64,000 nucleotides of DNA. Origin: Allobosea sp. GTDB lineage: Bacteria; Pseudomonadota; Alphaproteobacteria; Rhizobiales; Beijerinckiaceae. Of the stretch, positions 37,085-48,150 are shown one piece after another. How positions within the stretch are numbered: position 1 is the first letter of the stretch; each line of letters opens with the position of its first letter. The notes under the pieces are model-generated. The model had not been told where the DNA came from. It saw only the letters and a list, made by a program, of their open reading frames with translations, and made no database searches. The position numbers were made by a program, and so were the translations under genes. The stretch is taken from positions 124,001 through 188,000 of the forward strand of contig JAAEQB010000058.1 of the NCBI GenBank assembly GCA_024231975.1, written 5' to 3'.

Positions 37085-37942
37085 ATGAGCCGCACCGTCT
37101 ACGTCAATGGCGCCTACCTCCCCGAGGAAGAGGCGACGATCTCGATCTTCGACCGCGGTTTCATCTTCGGTGACGGCATCTACGAGGTCTCCGCCGTGCT
37201 CGGCGGCAAGCTGGTCGATTGCGAGGCGCATCTGGCGCGGCTGGAGCGCTCTGCCGGCGAAATTGGGCTCGAGCTGCCCTGCTCGCGCGCCGAGCTCGTC
37301 GCGATCCATCAGGAGCTGATCGCCCGCAACAGCCTGGATGAAGGCAGCATCTATCTGCAGGTCTCGCGCGGTGCCTCCGATCGCGACTTCCCCTTTCCCA
37401 AGGGTGTGAAGGCGTCGCTCGTCCTGTTCACGCAGGCGCGCCAGTTCGCCAATACGCCGCTGGCCAAGACCGGCATCAAGGTCGTCAGCACGCCGGATCT
37501 GCGTTGGGCTCGCCGCGACATCAAGAGCGTCAACCTGCTCGCGCCGGTGCTGGCCAAGCAGTTCGCCGCCGAGAACGGCGCGCAGGAGGCCTGGATGATC
37601 GAGGACGGCGTCGTCACCGAGGGCGCCTCGTCGACCGCCTGGATCGTCAAGGGCAAGACCCTGATCTCACGCCCGCTCTCGCACAAGGTGCTGCCGGGCA
37701 TCACCCGCACGGCCGTGCTCGCCTTCCTGGCCGAGAGCGGGTTCACCTTCGAAGAGCGCGAATTCACGCTGGACGAGGCGCTCGACGCCGAGGAGGCCTT
37801 CATCACCTCGGCGACCAGCCTGGTCATGCCGGTGACGACGATCGACGGCCATAGTATCCACAACGGCGCGCCGGGCCCGGCAACGATCCGCCTGCGCGAG
37901 ATCTATCTCGATCACGCCCGCAAGGGCGGCGTGCTGGGTTGA
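37085..37942 (+). CDS. dat: D-amino-acid aminotransferase family protein
   Basis: A 285-residue class IV PLP aminotransferase. Motifs: YLPEEEATISIFDRGFIFGDGIYEV (about 11-35, quoted here as motif positions; key residues Asp23, Arg24, Gly25, Asp30, Gly31), the PLP lysine Lys147 in RRDIKSVNLL, and Glu179 in VTEGASSTAW, which contacts the cofactor. These match D-alanine/D-amino-acid transaminases, which make D-glutamate and other D-amino acids from alpha-keto acids; branched-chain aminotransferase and aminodeoxychorismate lyase are related but lack this exact pattern. No ribosome site is obvious. It is followed by a palindromic repeat and the convergent guaD gene. Confidence 0.87.
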   Translation: MSRTVYVNGAYLPEEEATISIFDRGFIFGDGIYEVSAVLGGKLVDCEAHLARLERSAGEIGLELPCSRAELVAIHQELIARNSLDEGSIYLQVSRGASDRDFPFPKGVKASLVLFTQARQFANTPLAKTGIKVVSTPDLRWARRDIKSVNLLAPVLAKQFAAENGAQEAWMIEDGVVTEGASSTAWIVKGKTLISRPLSHKVLPGITRTAVLAFLAESGFTFEEREFTLDEALDAEEAFITSATSLVMPVTTIDGHSIHNGAPGPATIRLREIYLDHARKGGVLG

Positions 37943-37953
37943 TCGACCACGAC

Positions 37954-38046
37954 CGTCATGCTCGGGCTTGTGGCGAGCATCCACGTCTTGAACATAGACC
38001 ATCGCAAGCGAAGACGTGGATGGTCGGGACAAGCCCGACCATGACG
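37954..38046. repeat. Intergenic palindromic repeat, copy 2 (nearly perfect cruciform)
   Basis: A 93-bp element. The outer 18 bases on each side pair with one mismatch (CGTCATGCTCGGGCTTGT with ACAAGCCCGACCATGACG) and an inner pair CATCCACGTCTT / AAGACGTGGATG is perfect. It lies between the stops of convergent dat and guaD genes, so it may terminate both. Outer ends match the other copies of the family. Confidence 0.85.
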
Positions 38047-38047
38047 A

Positions 38048-39361
38048 CTAGGGGGCCGCGGAGGTTGCCCGCTCCCCCGCGACATAGGTCGCGACGACAT
38101 TGCGCTCGTCGCCGAGCGTGACCAGCACGAAGAGTTCTTCGGCCAGGTCGCGCACCGTCTCCAGCCGGTGCGCCATTGCGCGCGTCGCGGCAGGGTCGAG
38201 CACGACGACATCCGCCTCGTGCCCCGGCTCGAACGAACCGATCAGGTGATCGAGGCCGAGCGCCGCGGCATTGCCGAGCGTGATCGCGTGCAGCGCCTCG
38301 AAGGCTGACAACGACTGGCCCTGCAGCTGCAGGATCTTGTAGGCCTCGGCCATGGTGCGCAGCATCGAATAGGAGGTGCCGCCGCCGATATCGGTGGCGA
38401 CCGCGACCTTGACGCCCTCATGCCGCGCCCTTTGCCAGTCGAACAGGCCCGAGCCGAGGAAGAGGTTGGAGGTCGGGCAGAACACCGCGATCGCGCCAGC
38501 TTGAGCGAAGGCGCGCCATTCGCGCTTGGTCATATGGATGCAGTGGCCGAGCAGGCTCTTCCTTCCCAGCAGGCCGTAATCCTCGTAGATGCCGGCATAG
38601 TCGGCGGAGTCGGGATAGAGCTCCCTGGCGAAGGCGATCTCGGCGCGGTTCTCGTTGATATGGGTCTGGACGAAGCAGTCGGGATGCTCCGCGACCAGTC
38701 TTTGCGACGCCGCCATCTGCTCCGGCGTCGAGGTCACGGCGAAGCGCGGCGTGATCGCATAAAGCTGGCGGCCCTTGCCATGCCAGCGCTCGATCAGCGC
38801 CTTGCTGTCGGCATAGCCGGTCTCGGCGGTGTCGGTCAGCGCCGGCGGCGCGTTGCGATCCATCATCACCTTGCCGGCGATCATGCGGGTGTTGCGCCGA
38901 TGCGATTCGGTAAAGAAGGCTTCGGCCGACTGCTTGTGCACCGAGCAATAGACAGCCGCCGTGGTGGTGCCGCTCGCGAGCAATTCGTCGAGCAGGAAGG
39001 CCGAGAGCTTCTCGGCATGGCCCTGCTGGGCGAGCTTCTGCTCCTCGACGAAGGTGTATTTGTTCAGCCACTCCATCAGCTGCGCGCCATAGGAGGCGAC
39101 AACTTGAGTCTGCGGCATGTGGATATGGGCGTCGATGAAGCCCGGCATGATCAGATGCGGGCGATGATCGCTGATGGCAGCGCCGGCCGCCAGGGTCGAA
39201 AGCAGCTCCTTCGCCTCGCCGGCAGCCTTGATCAGGCCGTTCTCGATGACGAGCAGGCCGTCCTCGACATAGCGATGCGCGGCCTCGCCGACCTCGTGCG
39301 GATCATCGACGAACCAGAGAAGCCGGCCGCGCAGGGCTAAGGTCGCACCGTCTTTGCTCAA
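38048..39361 (-). CDS. guaD: Guanine deaminase
   Basis: A 437-residue amidohydrolase converting guanine to xanthine and ammonia. Zinc ligands and catalytic motifs: PGFIDAHIHMPQ (His79, His81), QTHINEN, GHCIHMTKREW and ATDIGGGTSYS. The length and the sequence EWLNKYTFVEEQKL are typical of GuaD rather than other cytosine or chlorohydrolase relatives. The start is a TTG at 39361 with GGAG upstream at about nine bases; no ATG near it fits the family N-terminus. It is divergent from xdhABC, which would oxidise its product xanthine, with a MITE-like element in the gap. Confidence 0.93.
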   Translation of the reverse strand: MSKDGATLALRGRLLWFVDDPHEVGEAAHRYVEDGLLVIENGLIKAAGEAKELLSTLAAGAAISDHRPHLIMPGFIDAHIHMPQTQVVASYGAQLMEWLNKYTFVEEQKLAQQGHAEKLSAFLLDELLASGTTTAAVYCSVHKQSAEAFFTESHRRNTRMIAGKVMMDRNAPPALTDTAETGYADSKALIERWHGKGRQLYAITPRFAVTSTPEQMAASQRLVAEHPDCFVQTHINENRAEIAFARELYPDSADYAGIYEDYGLLGRKSLLGHCIHMTKREWRAFAQAGAIAVFCPTSNLFLGSGLFDWQRARHEGVKVAVATDIGGGTSYSMLRTMAEAYKILQLQGQSLSAFEALHAITLGNAAALGLDHLIGSFEPGHEADVVVLDPAATRAMAHRLETVRDLAEELFVLVTLGDERNVVATYVAGERATSAAP

Positions 39362-39400
39362 GGCTCGCCGCTCCAGCTCAAATCGCGATCATATCTGCAC

Positions 39401-39669
39401 TAAGAGCCTCTAACAAAACCTGGACCTATCTGGATGGGTCTTGGAGGAGCCGAATGCCAGGAGGAGCGCGCAGCCGATATCCTTCGATATCGGCAAGTCG
39501 GTCCGACGCCGCAGGCGGCCCTCCAAGACCCACCTTCGGCGCCGGGAATTCGCCCGCCCGCGGCGTCGCGCCGCTTGCCGATACCAACGGTATCGGCTTC
39601 ACGCCGCTCCTGGCGGATCGGACGAATTGCCGGCGTCCAGATAGGTCCAGGTTTTGTTAGAGGCTCTAA
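39401..39669. mobile_element. MITE-like element with perfect 31-bp terminal inverted repeats
   Basis: The left end, starting GAGCCTCTAACAAAACCTGG at 39404, recurs as an exact reverse complement ending at 39666; the perfect match is at least 31 bases. Both ends are flanked by TAA (39401-39403 and 39667-39669), a likely target duplication. The ~263 bp between hold no plausible gene but several nested dyads. Size, ends and duplication fit a miniature inverted-repeat transposable element; the GAG-type end and TNA target resemble some IS5-family groups, though this is from memory. No transposase is in the window. Confidence 0.75.
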
Positions 39670-39765
39670 ATCAAAGCTTCCGGCCAAGCCGCGAACGTGC
39701 CTAATCTCAGGGCATGACTCTGTCCGGCCGGCCTTTGGATTTCAGTGCGTACCGCTCGCCGATAT

Positions 39766-39898
39766 CCCCTTCCCCCCGCTTGCGGTGGGGAAGGGTTAGG
39801 GATGGGGGGCCGGAAAGCCGGGGCTCCATCCTGAAACGTCGCGCCGAGCGGCACTGCCCCCCACCCCAACCCTCCCCGCCGCAAGCGGGGGGAGGGAG
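39766..39898. repeat. GC-rich double hairpin repeat (CCCTCTCCC family), copy 2, reaching the xdhA ribosome site
   Basis: First stem CCCCTTCCCC ... GGGGAAGGG (39767-39795), second stem CCCTCCCC ... GGGGGGAGGG (about 39870-39896), with outer GGGATGGGGGGC / GCCCCCCACCCC pairing. The second stem's right arm contains the purine-rich GGAGGGAGAAGG that precedes the xdhA ATG at 39907. Confidence 0.7.
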
Positions 39899-39906
39899 AA
39901 GGTGCC

Positions 39907-41374
39907 ATGCGTGAGAGCGTGCGTTTCCTGCTCGGCGACGAGCTGGTCGAGATCGCCTCCTGCGATCCGACCCGCACCGTGCTCGATTGGCTCAGGCTCG
40001 ACCGGCGCCGCACCGGCACCAAGGAAGGCTGCGCCGAGGGCGATTGCGGCGCCTGCACCATCGTCGTCGGCCGGCTCGACGGCGAGAGGCTGCGCTATGA
40101 GGCGATCAACGCCTGCATCCGCTTCTTGCCGACGCTGGACGGCTGCCATGTCCTGACCGTCGAGCATCTGAAGAGCACTGACGGAACGCTTCACCCGGTA
40201 CAGCAGGCGATGGTCGACTGCCACGGCTCGCAATGCGGCTTCTGCACGCCCGGCTTCGTGATGTCGCTGCTGGCACTCTGGCTGAACGAGCGAGCGCCCT
40301 CGGTGCAGCGCATCGAGGATGCGCTCGCCGGCAATCTCTGCCGTTGCACCGGCTACGAACCGATCATCGCAGCGGCGCGGCGCATGGATTCCGCCGAGCG
40401 TGAGCAGGACCGCTTCGTCGCGGGGATGCCCGCTGTCATCGCCCGGCTGAAAGCGCTCGTGGATGGCGAGACGATCTCGATCGGCGATGGCGAGCGCCAT
40501 TTCTACGCCCCCGCCACCGTCGCGGCGCTGGCCGAGCTCGTCAGCGCCCATCCGCAGGCGACGCTGGTGGCCGGCGCGACCGATGTCGGCCTGTGGGTCA
40601 CCAAGGGCATGAGCCGGCTCGATCCGCTGATCTCTCTCGGCCGGATCGACGAACTGCGTGGAATCTCCGATGAAGGCGAACATCTGCGCTTCGGCGCGAT
40701 GGCCAACCAGATCGCGGTGCGCGAGGCGCTTGCCGGCATCTCGCCGCAGCTCGACGAGATGATGCGCCGCTTCGGCGGTGAGCAGGTGCGCAATGCCGGC
40801 ACGATCGGTGGCAATATCGCCAACGGCTCGCCGATCGGCGACCTGCCGCCGGCCCTGATTGCACTCGGTGCGACCCTAGTCCTGCGCAAGGGCGGCGAGC
40901 GGCGCGAACTCCCGCTCGAAGCCTTCTTCCTCGACTATCGCAAGCAGGACCGGCAGCCGGGCGAATTCGTCGAGGCCGTGCTGGTACCGAAACTGCCGCC
41001 GGGCGCGCGCTTCCACATCTCGAAGATCTCGAAGCGTTTCGACGAGGATATTTCGGCCGTTTGCGGCGCATTCTATCTGACGCTGGATGAAGCCGGCCGC
41101 ATCAGCGCGGCGCAGCTCGCTTATGGCGGCATGGCCGGCATCCCGAAGCGGGCAAGAGCCGCGGAATCGGCCCTGCTCGGCCGCGCCTGGGACGAGGCCG
41201 CCGTTGCCGCCGCTATCCCCGCCCTCGCGCATGACTTCACACCGCTGACCGACATGCGCGCCTCGGCCGCCTATCGGCTCAAGGTTGCCGGGAACCTGCT
41301 GCGGCGTTTCCTGATCGAGACGGCGACGCCTCAGACTTCAACCCGCGTCGCCGGCCTGCTGGCGGAGGCCGCCG

Positions 41375-41382
<8 letters not shown>
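39907..41382 (+). CDS. xdhA: Xanthine dehydrogenase small subunit (FeS and FAD domains)
   Basis: A 491-residue subunit carrying the electron-transfer centres of xanthine dehydrogenase. The plant-type [2Fe-2S] domain has GCAEGDCGACTIVV (Cys ~39-47), the second cluster domain has SQCGFCTPG (~107-115) and NLCRCTGY (~145-152), and the FAD domain has LVAGATDVGLWVTKG (~220) and NAGTIGGNIANGSPIGD (~297). It overlaps xdhB by eight bases. Its ribosome site lies inside the arm of a repeat hairpin, so folding may limit translation. The enzyme converts hypoxanthine and xanthine to urate in the cytoplasm. Confidence 0.96.
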
Positions 41383-43719
<2,337 letters not shown>

Positions 43720-43723
<4 letters not shown>

Positions 43724-44586
43724 CCCCCGCCGAGTTCCTCGCCGCCAACCTCGCCGAGGGCGCCGTCATCGTCCGTATCGCGGAGGCCCAGGGCTCGACC
43801 CCGCGCGAAGCCGGCACGACGATGATCGTCAGCGCCCGCGGCAGCGCCGGCACGATCGGCGGTGGCCAGCTCGAATTCCACTGCGTCGACCTTGCCCGCA
43901 TCCTGCTCGACAGCGGCGGGCCGCGGCAGCTGATCGACATCCCGCTCGGCCCTCAAATGGGCCAATGCTGCGGCGGGCGCGTGCGGGTGATGATGGAACC
44001 GACGACAGCAGCCCATCTCGAAGCGCTGAGGCAGGACGAGGCGAAAGCCGCCGCCGAGCGACCGCAAGTGCTGATCTTCGGCGCCGGCCATACCGGCAAG
44101 GCGCTGGCGCGCAGCCTCGCTCTGCTGCCGGTAGCAGTAATCCTGATCGACGATCGGCCCGGCCAGTTCGACGAGGTGCCGACGACCGTCCCCTGCGTGC
44201 AGCTCGACGATCCAGAGACTGCACTCGCTAATGCCCGGCCTGGCTCGGCCTTCGTCGTGCTGACCCATAGCCATGCGCTCGATTATCGCCTGGCCGAGGC
44301 GGCGCTGCTGCTTGGCGACGCGGCTTATGTCGGCATGATCGGCTCAGGCACGAAGCGCGCCCGCTTCGAAGCGAGCTTCCGCCGCCGCCACCCCGGCAGC
44401 ACGGCTTTGACCGGGCTCATCTGCCCGATCGGTGGATCGGATGTGCATGACAAGCGTCCGGAGGTGATCGCCGCCTTGACGAGTGCCGAGCTGGTGCGTT
44501 GCTTGCTTGGCGAGAAGGCGGGCCTCGTGGGGAGGTCTGCCACGGGACGCGCGAGGGCACGGAACCGCCATGACGCAGCCGCCTGA
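43720..44586 (+). CDS. xdhC: XdhC, molybdenum cofactor sulfuration/insertion chaperone
   Basis: A 288-residue cytoplasmic protein that binds molybdenum cofactor, helps its sulfuration and inserts it into xanthine dehydrogenase. Motifs: EAQGSTPREAGTTMIV (~22-37), GTIGGGQLEF, MGQCCGGRV (the Cys pair binds cofactor, ~82-90), and a Rossmann-like half with LIFGAGHTGKALARSL and MIGSGTKRARF. It overlaps xdhB by ATGA and the following ABC ATPase gene by 17 bases, tying enzyme maturation and transport into one transcript. Confidence 0.95.
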
Positions 44587-46129
44587 CCAGACGGCACCTT
44601 TGCGGCTGGCGCTCGCCCATGTCTCGAAGAGCTTTCCGGGCGTGAAGGCCAACCAGGACATCAGCCTCAGCGTCCGTCCCGGCGAGATCCATGCGCTGCT
44701 TGGCGAAAACGGCGCCGGCAAGTCGACCCTGGTCAAGATCATCTATGGCGTGCAGCGCGCCGACGAAGGTGAGATCAGCTTCGACGGCCGCCCGGTCGAG
44801 ATCGCCTCGCCCAAGGCGGCGCGCAAGCTGGGTATCGGCATGGTCTTCCAGCATTTCTCGCTGTTCGACGGCATGACCGTGCTGGAGAACATCGCGCTCG
44901 GGCTCGACGAGACCGTGCCGGCCGAGGAGCTGAAGGCGCGGATCAAGGCGATCCTCGACAGCTATTCGCTGCCGCTCGATCCCGACCGCGCGGTGCACAC
45001 GCTCTCGGTCGGCGAGCGCCAGCGCATCGAGATCGTGCGCTGCCTGCTGCAGAAGCCCAAGCTGCTGATCATGGACGAGCCGACCTCGGTGCTCACCCCA
45101 CAAGAGGTCGAGCGGCTGTTCGAGACGCTGCGCCAGATCGCCAGCGAGGGCTGCTCGATCCTCTACATCAGCCACAAGCTGCACGAGATCAAAGCGCTCT
45201 GCGAGGCCGCGACCATCCTGCGTGGCGGCAAGGTCGTCGCCACCTGCGATCCGCGCGTCGAGACGACGCGGCGCATGGCCGAACTGATGATCGGCGCGGA
45301 ACTCAAAAGCCTCGATCGTCCGGCCAGTGACGGCAAGGCCGGCGCGGCACGACTTTCCGTCGAGAAGCTCGACATGCCGGGCGAACCGCCCTTCGGCACC
45401 AGCCTGAAGGGCATCTCGTTTTCGGCTCAGGCCGGCGAGATCCTCGGCATCGCCGGCGTCGCCGGCAACGGCCAGGCCGAGTTGCTGCTGGCGCTCTCGG
45501 GCGAGCACATCGCCGCCCGCAACGATGCGATCAGGCTCGATGGCCGGCCGATCGGCTTTTCGGATGCCGGCGCCCGCCGCGCCGCCGGTCTTGCCTGCGT
45601 GCCCGAAGAGCGCAACGGCCATGCCGCCGTGCCCGATTTCTCGCTCGCCGAGAATGTCGTGCTCACCGCGCGCCATCGCCTACCGCTCGCCCCCTCCGGC
45701 CTGATCCGACAGGGGCCGGTCGAGCGCTATGCCGGCGATGTCATCGCCCGCTTCGATGTCCGCACGACAGGACCGAGCGCCCTCGCCGGCTCGCTCTCCG
45801 GTGGCAACCTGCAAAAATTCATCATGGGTCGCGAGATCGGGCAGAAACCCGACGTGCTGGTGGTCGCGCAACCGACTTGGGGCGTCGATGCCGGCGCCGC
45901 AGCGGCTATCCGGCAGGCCCTGGTCGATCTTGCAGCACAGGGCTCGGCGATCGTGGTGATCTCGCAGGATCTCGACGAGCTGCTCGAGCTCTCCGACCGG
46001 CTCTGCGTGATCAATGAAGGCCGGCTGTCGCCGGCGCGCCCCGTCGCGGGCTTAAAGCTCGAAGAGATCGGCCTGCTGATGGGCGGCATCCACGGCGAGA
46101 GCCATGCCGAGGAGCCGGCGCATGCTTGA
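44570..46129 (+). CDS. Nucleoside/purine-type ABC transporter, double ATP-binding protein
   Basis: A 519-residue ATPase with two ABC domains, as in sugar and nucleoside importers (RbsA, NupO/BmpB). Domain 1: Walker A GENGAGKST (~43-51), VFQHFSLFDGMTVLENI, LSVGERQRIEI (signature variant), MDEPTSVLTP and YISHKLHEI. Domain 2 (from ~265): GVAGNGQAELL in place of a canonical Walker A, CVPEERNGHA, LSGGNLQKFIMGRE, and AQPTWGVD. Domain 2 lacks the GxGKS/T lysine, a feature of this family. The start inside xdhC and the following purine-type genes support purine uptake. Confidence 0.92.
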   Translation: MTQPPDQTAPLRLALAHVSKSFPGVKANQDISLSVRPGEIHALLGENGAGKSTLVKIIYGVQRADEGEISFDGRPVEIASPKAARKLGIGMVFQHFSLFDGMTVLENIALGLDETVPAEELKARIKAILDSYSLPLDPDRAVHTLSVGERQRIEIVRCLLQKPKLLIMDEPTSVLTPQEVERLFETLRQIASEGCSILYISHKLHEIKALCEAATILRGGKVVATCDPRVETTRRMAELMIGAELKSLDRPASDGKAGAARLSVEKLDMPGEPPFGTSLKGISFSAQAGEILGIAGVAGNGQAELLLALSGEHIAARNDAIRLDGRPIGFSDAGARRAAGLACVPEERNGHAAVPDFSLAENVVLTARHRLPLAPSGLIRQGPVERYAGDVIARFDVRTTGPSALAGSLSGGNLQKFIMGREIGQKPDVLVVAQPTWGVDAGAAAAIRQALVDLAAQGSAIVVISQDLDELLELSDRLCVINEGRLSPARPVAGLKLEEIGLLMGGIHGESHAEEPAHA

Positions 46130-47198
46130 GTGGCGGCGCCGGCGCGAGCCCAGCAAGGCGATGCTGTACCTCAGCCCGCTGATCGCGATCGGGCTGACCA
46201 TGCTGACCGGCATGCTGATCTTCGGCGCGATCGGCTATGACGGCCTGCGCGCGGTCACGGCGATCTTCGTCACGCCGCTGATCGAGCCGCAGCGCTGGGC
46301 CGATCTCGGCGTCAAGGCGGCGCCTCTCATCATGATCGCGCTCGGCCTCGCCATCGGGTTTCGCGCCAATGTCTGGAACATCGGCGCCGAAGGGCAATAC
46401 GTTATGGGCGCGATTGCGGGTACCGGTGTCGCGCTCCTGACCCATGACATGACCGGCTGGTGGATCCTGCCCGCCATGGCTCTCGCCGGGATTGTCGGCG
46501 GCGCGGCCTGGGCGGCACTGCCTGCCCTGCTCAAGGTCCGCCTGCAGGTCAGCGAGATCCTGACCAGCCTGATGCTGACCTATGTCGCGGTGCAGTTCCT
46601 GTATTACCTCGTGCGCGGCCCGTGGAAGGACCCGGACGGCTTCAATTTCCCGCAGACAAAAATGTTCAGCGGCAGCCAGACACTGCCGGCGGTCGCGGAG
46701 GGCTCGCTCGTCCATCTCGGCGTGCCCTTGGCGATCCTGCTCGCGCTGGTCGCCTGGTTCGTGCTCGGCAAGACCGTCGCCGGCTATGCGGTGCGCGTCG
46801 TCGGGCGCGCGCCGGCCGCCGCCCGCCATGGCGGCTTCGATGCGAACCGCGTGACCTGGGCGGCGCTGCTCGCCGGCGGCGGCCTCGCCGGACTTGCCGG
46901 CCTGTTCGAGGCCGCTGGCCCTTTCGGCCAGCTCACCCCGCAATTCCCGGTCGGCTACGGCTTCACCGCGATCATCGTCGCCTTCCTCGGCCGACTCTCG
47001 CCTGTTGGCATCGTCTTCGGCGCGCTGGTGCTGGCGGTGACCTATGTCGGCGGCGAGATCGCCCAGAGCACGGTACGCCTGCCTGCCGCGGCGACGGGCA
47101 TGTTCCAGGCGCTGCTGCTGTTCTTCCTGCTCGCGACCGATGTGCTGGTGCGCTACCGGCTCGCCTGGAAGACGCGCCCGGTGAGGAGCGCGCCATGA
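46122..47198 (+). CDS. Nucleoside/purine-type ABC transporter permease 1
   Basis: A 358-residue inner-membrane permease of the BPD_transp_2 family. About ten hydrophobic segments are visible; the family motif FRANVWNIGAEGQYVMGAI (~82-100, key part NIGAEGQ) marks the nucleoside/BMP-associated subgroup. The start at 46122 follows GAGGAG and overlaps the ATPase gene stop. It ends four bases into the second permease gene (ATGA). Confidence 0.92.
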   Translation: MLEWRRRREPSKAMLYLSPLIAIGLTMLTGMLIFGAIGYDGLRAVTAIFVTPLIEPQRWADLGVKAAPLIMIALGLAIGFRANVWNIGAEGQYVMGAIAGTGVALLTHDMTGWWILPAMALAGIVGGAAWAALPALLKVRLQVSEILTSLMLTYVAVQFLYYLVRGPWKDPDGFNFPQTKMFSGSQTLPAVAEGSLVHLGVPLAILLALVAWFVLGKTVAGYAVRVVGRAPAAARHGGFDANRVTWAALLAGGGLAGLAGLFEAAGPFGQLTPQFPVGYGFTAIIVAFLGRLSPVGIVFGALVLAVTYVGGEIAQSTVRLPAAATGMFQALLLFFLLATDVLVRYRLAWKTRPVRSAP

Positions 47199-48118
47199 CC
47201 GCCGCCATCCTCGTCTCGATCTTCATGACGCTCGCCGCGGCGGCGACGCCGATCCTGCTTGCAGGTCTCGGTGAACTCGTCACCGAGAAGGCCGGCGTCC
47301 TCAATCTCGGCGTTGAGGGCATGATGCTCTGCGGCGCGGTAGCCGGCTTCGCTGTCGCCTATTCCACCGGCAGCGTCCCGCTCGGGCTTTTGGCCGCCAC
47401 GCTGGCGGGCGTTGCCGCAGCGATGATCTTCGCGCTGCTGACGCTCGGGCTCGGCTCCAACCAGGTCGCGACCGGCCTTGCCCTGACGATCTTCGGCATC
47501 GGCGCCTCCTCGCTGATCGGCGCCGGCTTCGTCGGGCGCACGATCACGCGGCTCGGCCCGCTTTTCCCAGCCGATTATGCCCAGCATCCCTGGCTACGGC
47601 TCGTCTTTGGCCATGACGCGATCGTCTATCTCTCGCTCGCGCTCGTCCTCGCCGTCAGCCTGTTCCTGCGCCGGACCAAGGCCGGGCTGATCCTGCGCGC
47701 CGTCGGCGAGAACGCCGATTCCGCCCATGCCATCGGCTATCGCGTTCTGGCGATCCGCACCGCCGCGACCGCCTTCGGCGGGGCGCTCGCGGGCTTAGGC
47801 GGCGCTTATTTCTCCCTGGCCCTCACCCCGATGTGGGCCGATCGGCTGACCGCCGGGCGCGGCTGGATCGCGCTCGCACTCGTCGTCTTCGCGGCCTGGA
47901 AGCCGGGCCGGCTCCTGATCGGCGCCTATCTCTTCGGCGCGGTGGCGACCTTCGAATTGCAGGCCAAGGCGGCCGGCCTCAGCTTCATCGCGCCCGAGGT
48001 GCTGGCGATGACCCCCTACCTTGCGACGATTGTGGTTCTGACCATGATGTCGCTAGGACGGAGGACCGGCGGACGCGACGCGCCCGCCTGCCTCGGCAAG
48101 CCTTTCCCGGCGTCGTAG
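47195..48118 (+). CDS. Nucleoside/purine-type ABC transporter permease 2
   Basis: A 307-residue permease that pairs with the preceding one. The motif GVLNLGVEGMMLCGAVAGF (~37-55, key part NLGVEG) is the counterpart of NIGAEG in permease 1, and GLGSNQVATGLALTIFGIG is typical of the second subunit. Further motifs ENADSAHAIGYRV and GLGGAYFSLA match. The C-terminal tail GRRTGGRDAPACLGKPFPAS is hydrophilic. The binding-protein gene follows after 32 bases. Confidence 0.92.
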   Translation: MTAAILVSIFMTLAAAATPILLAGLGELVTEKAGVLNLGVEGMMLCGAVAGFAVAYSTGSVPLGLLAATLAGVAAAMIFALLTLGLGSNQVATGLALTIFGIGASSLIGAGFVGRTITRLGPLFPADYAQHPWLRLVFGHDAIVYLSLALVLAVSLFLRRTKAGLILRAVGENADSAHAIGYRVLAIRTAATAFGGALAGLGGAYFSLALTPMWADRLTAGRGWIALALVVFAAWKPGRLLIGAYLFGAVATFELQAKAAGLSFIAPEVLAMTPYLATIVVLTMMSLGRRTGGRDAPACLGKPFPAS

Positions 48119-48150
48119 CGACGCCGCAACCGATAACGGGGAGCATCATC

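Larger units (their letters stand above)
39362..39906. other. 545-base guaD-xdhA intergenic region
   Basis: This divergent gap contains the TIR element (39401-39669) and a GC-rich hairpin repeat (39766-39898), leaving under 40 bases next to guaD and about 100 bases (39670-39765) free. I see no clear promoter in either free part; the native promoters of guaD and xdhA may be displaced or supplied from within the element. Confidence 0.6.

Noticed and set aside
39434..39799. Small open frames inside the TIR element
   Set aside because: They start and end at arbitrary places in the inverted repeats and have no ribosome site; the element looks non-coding.
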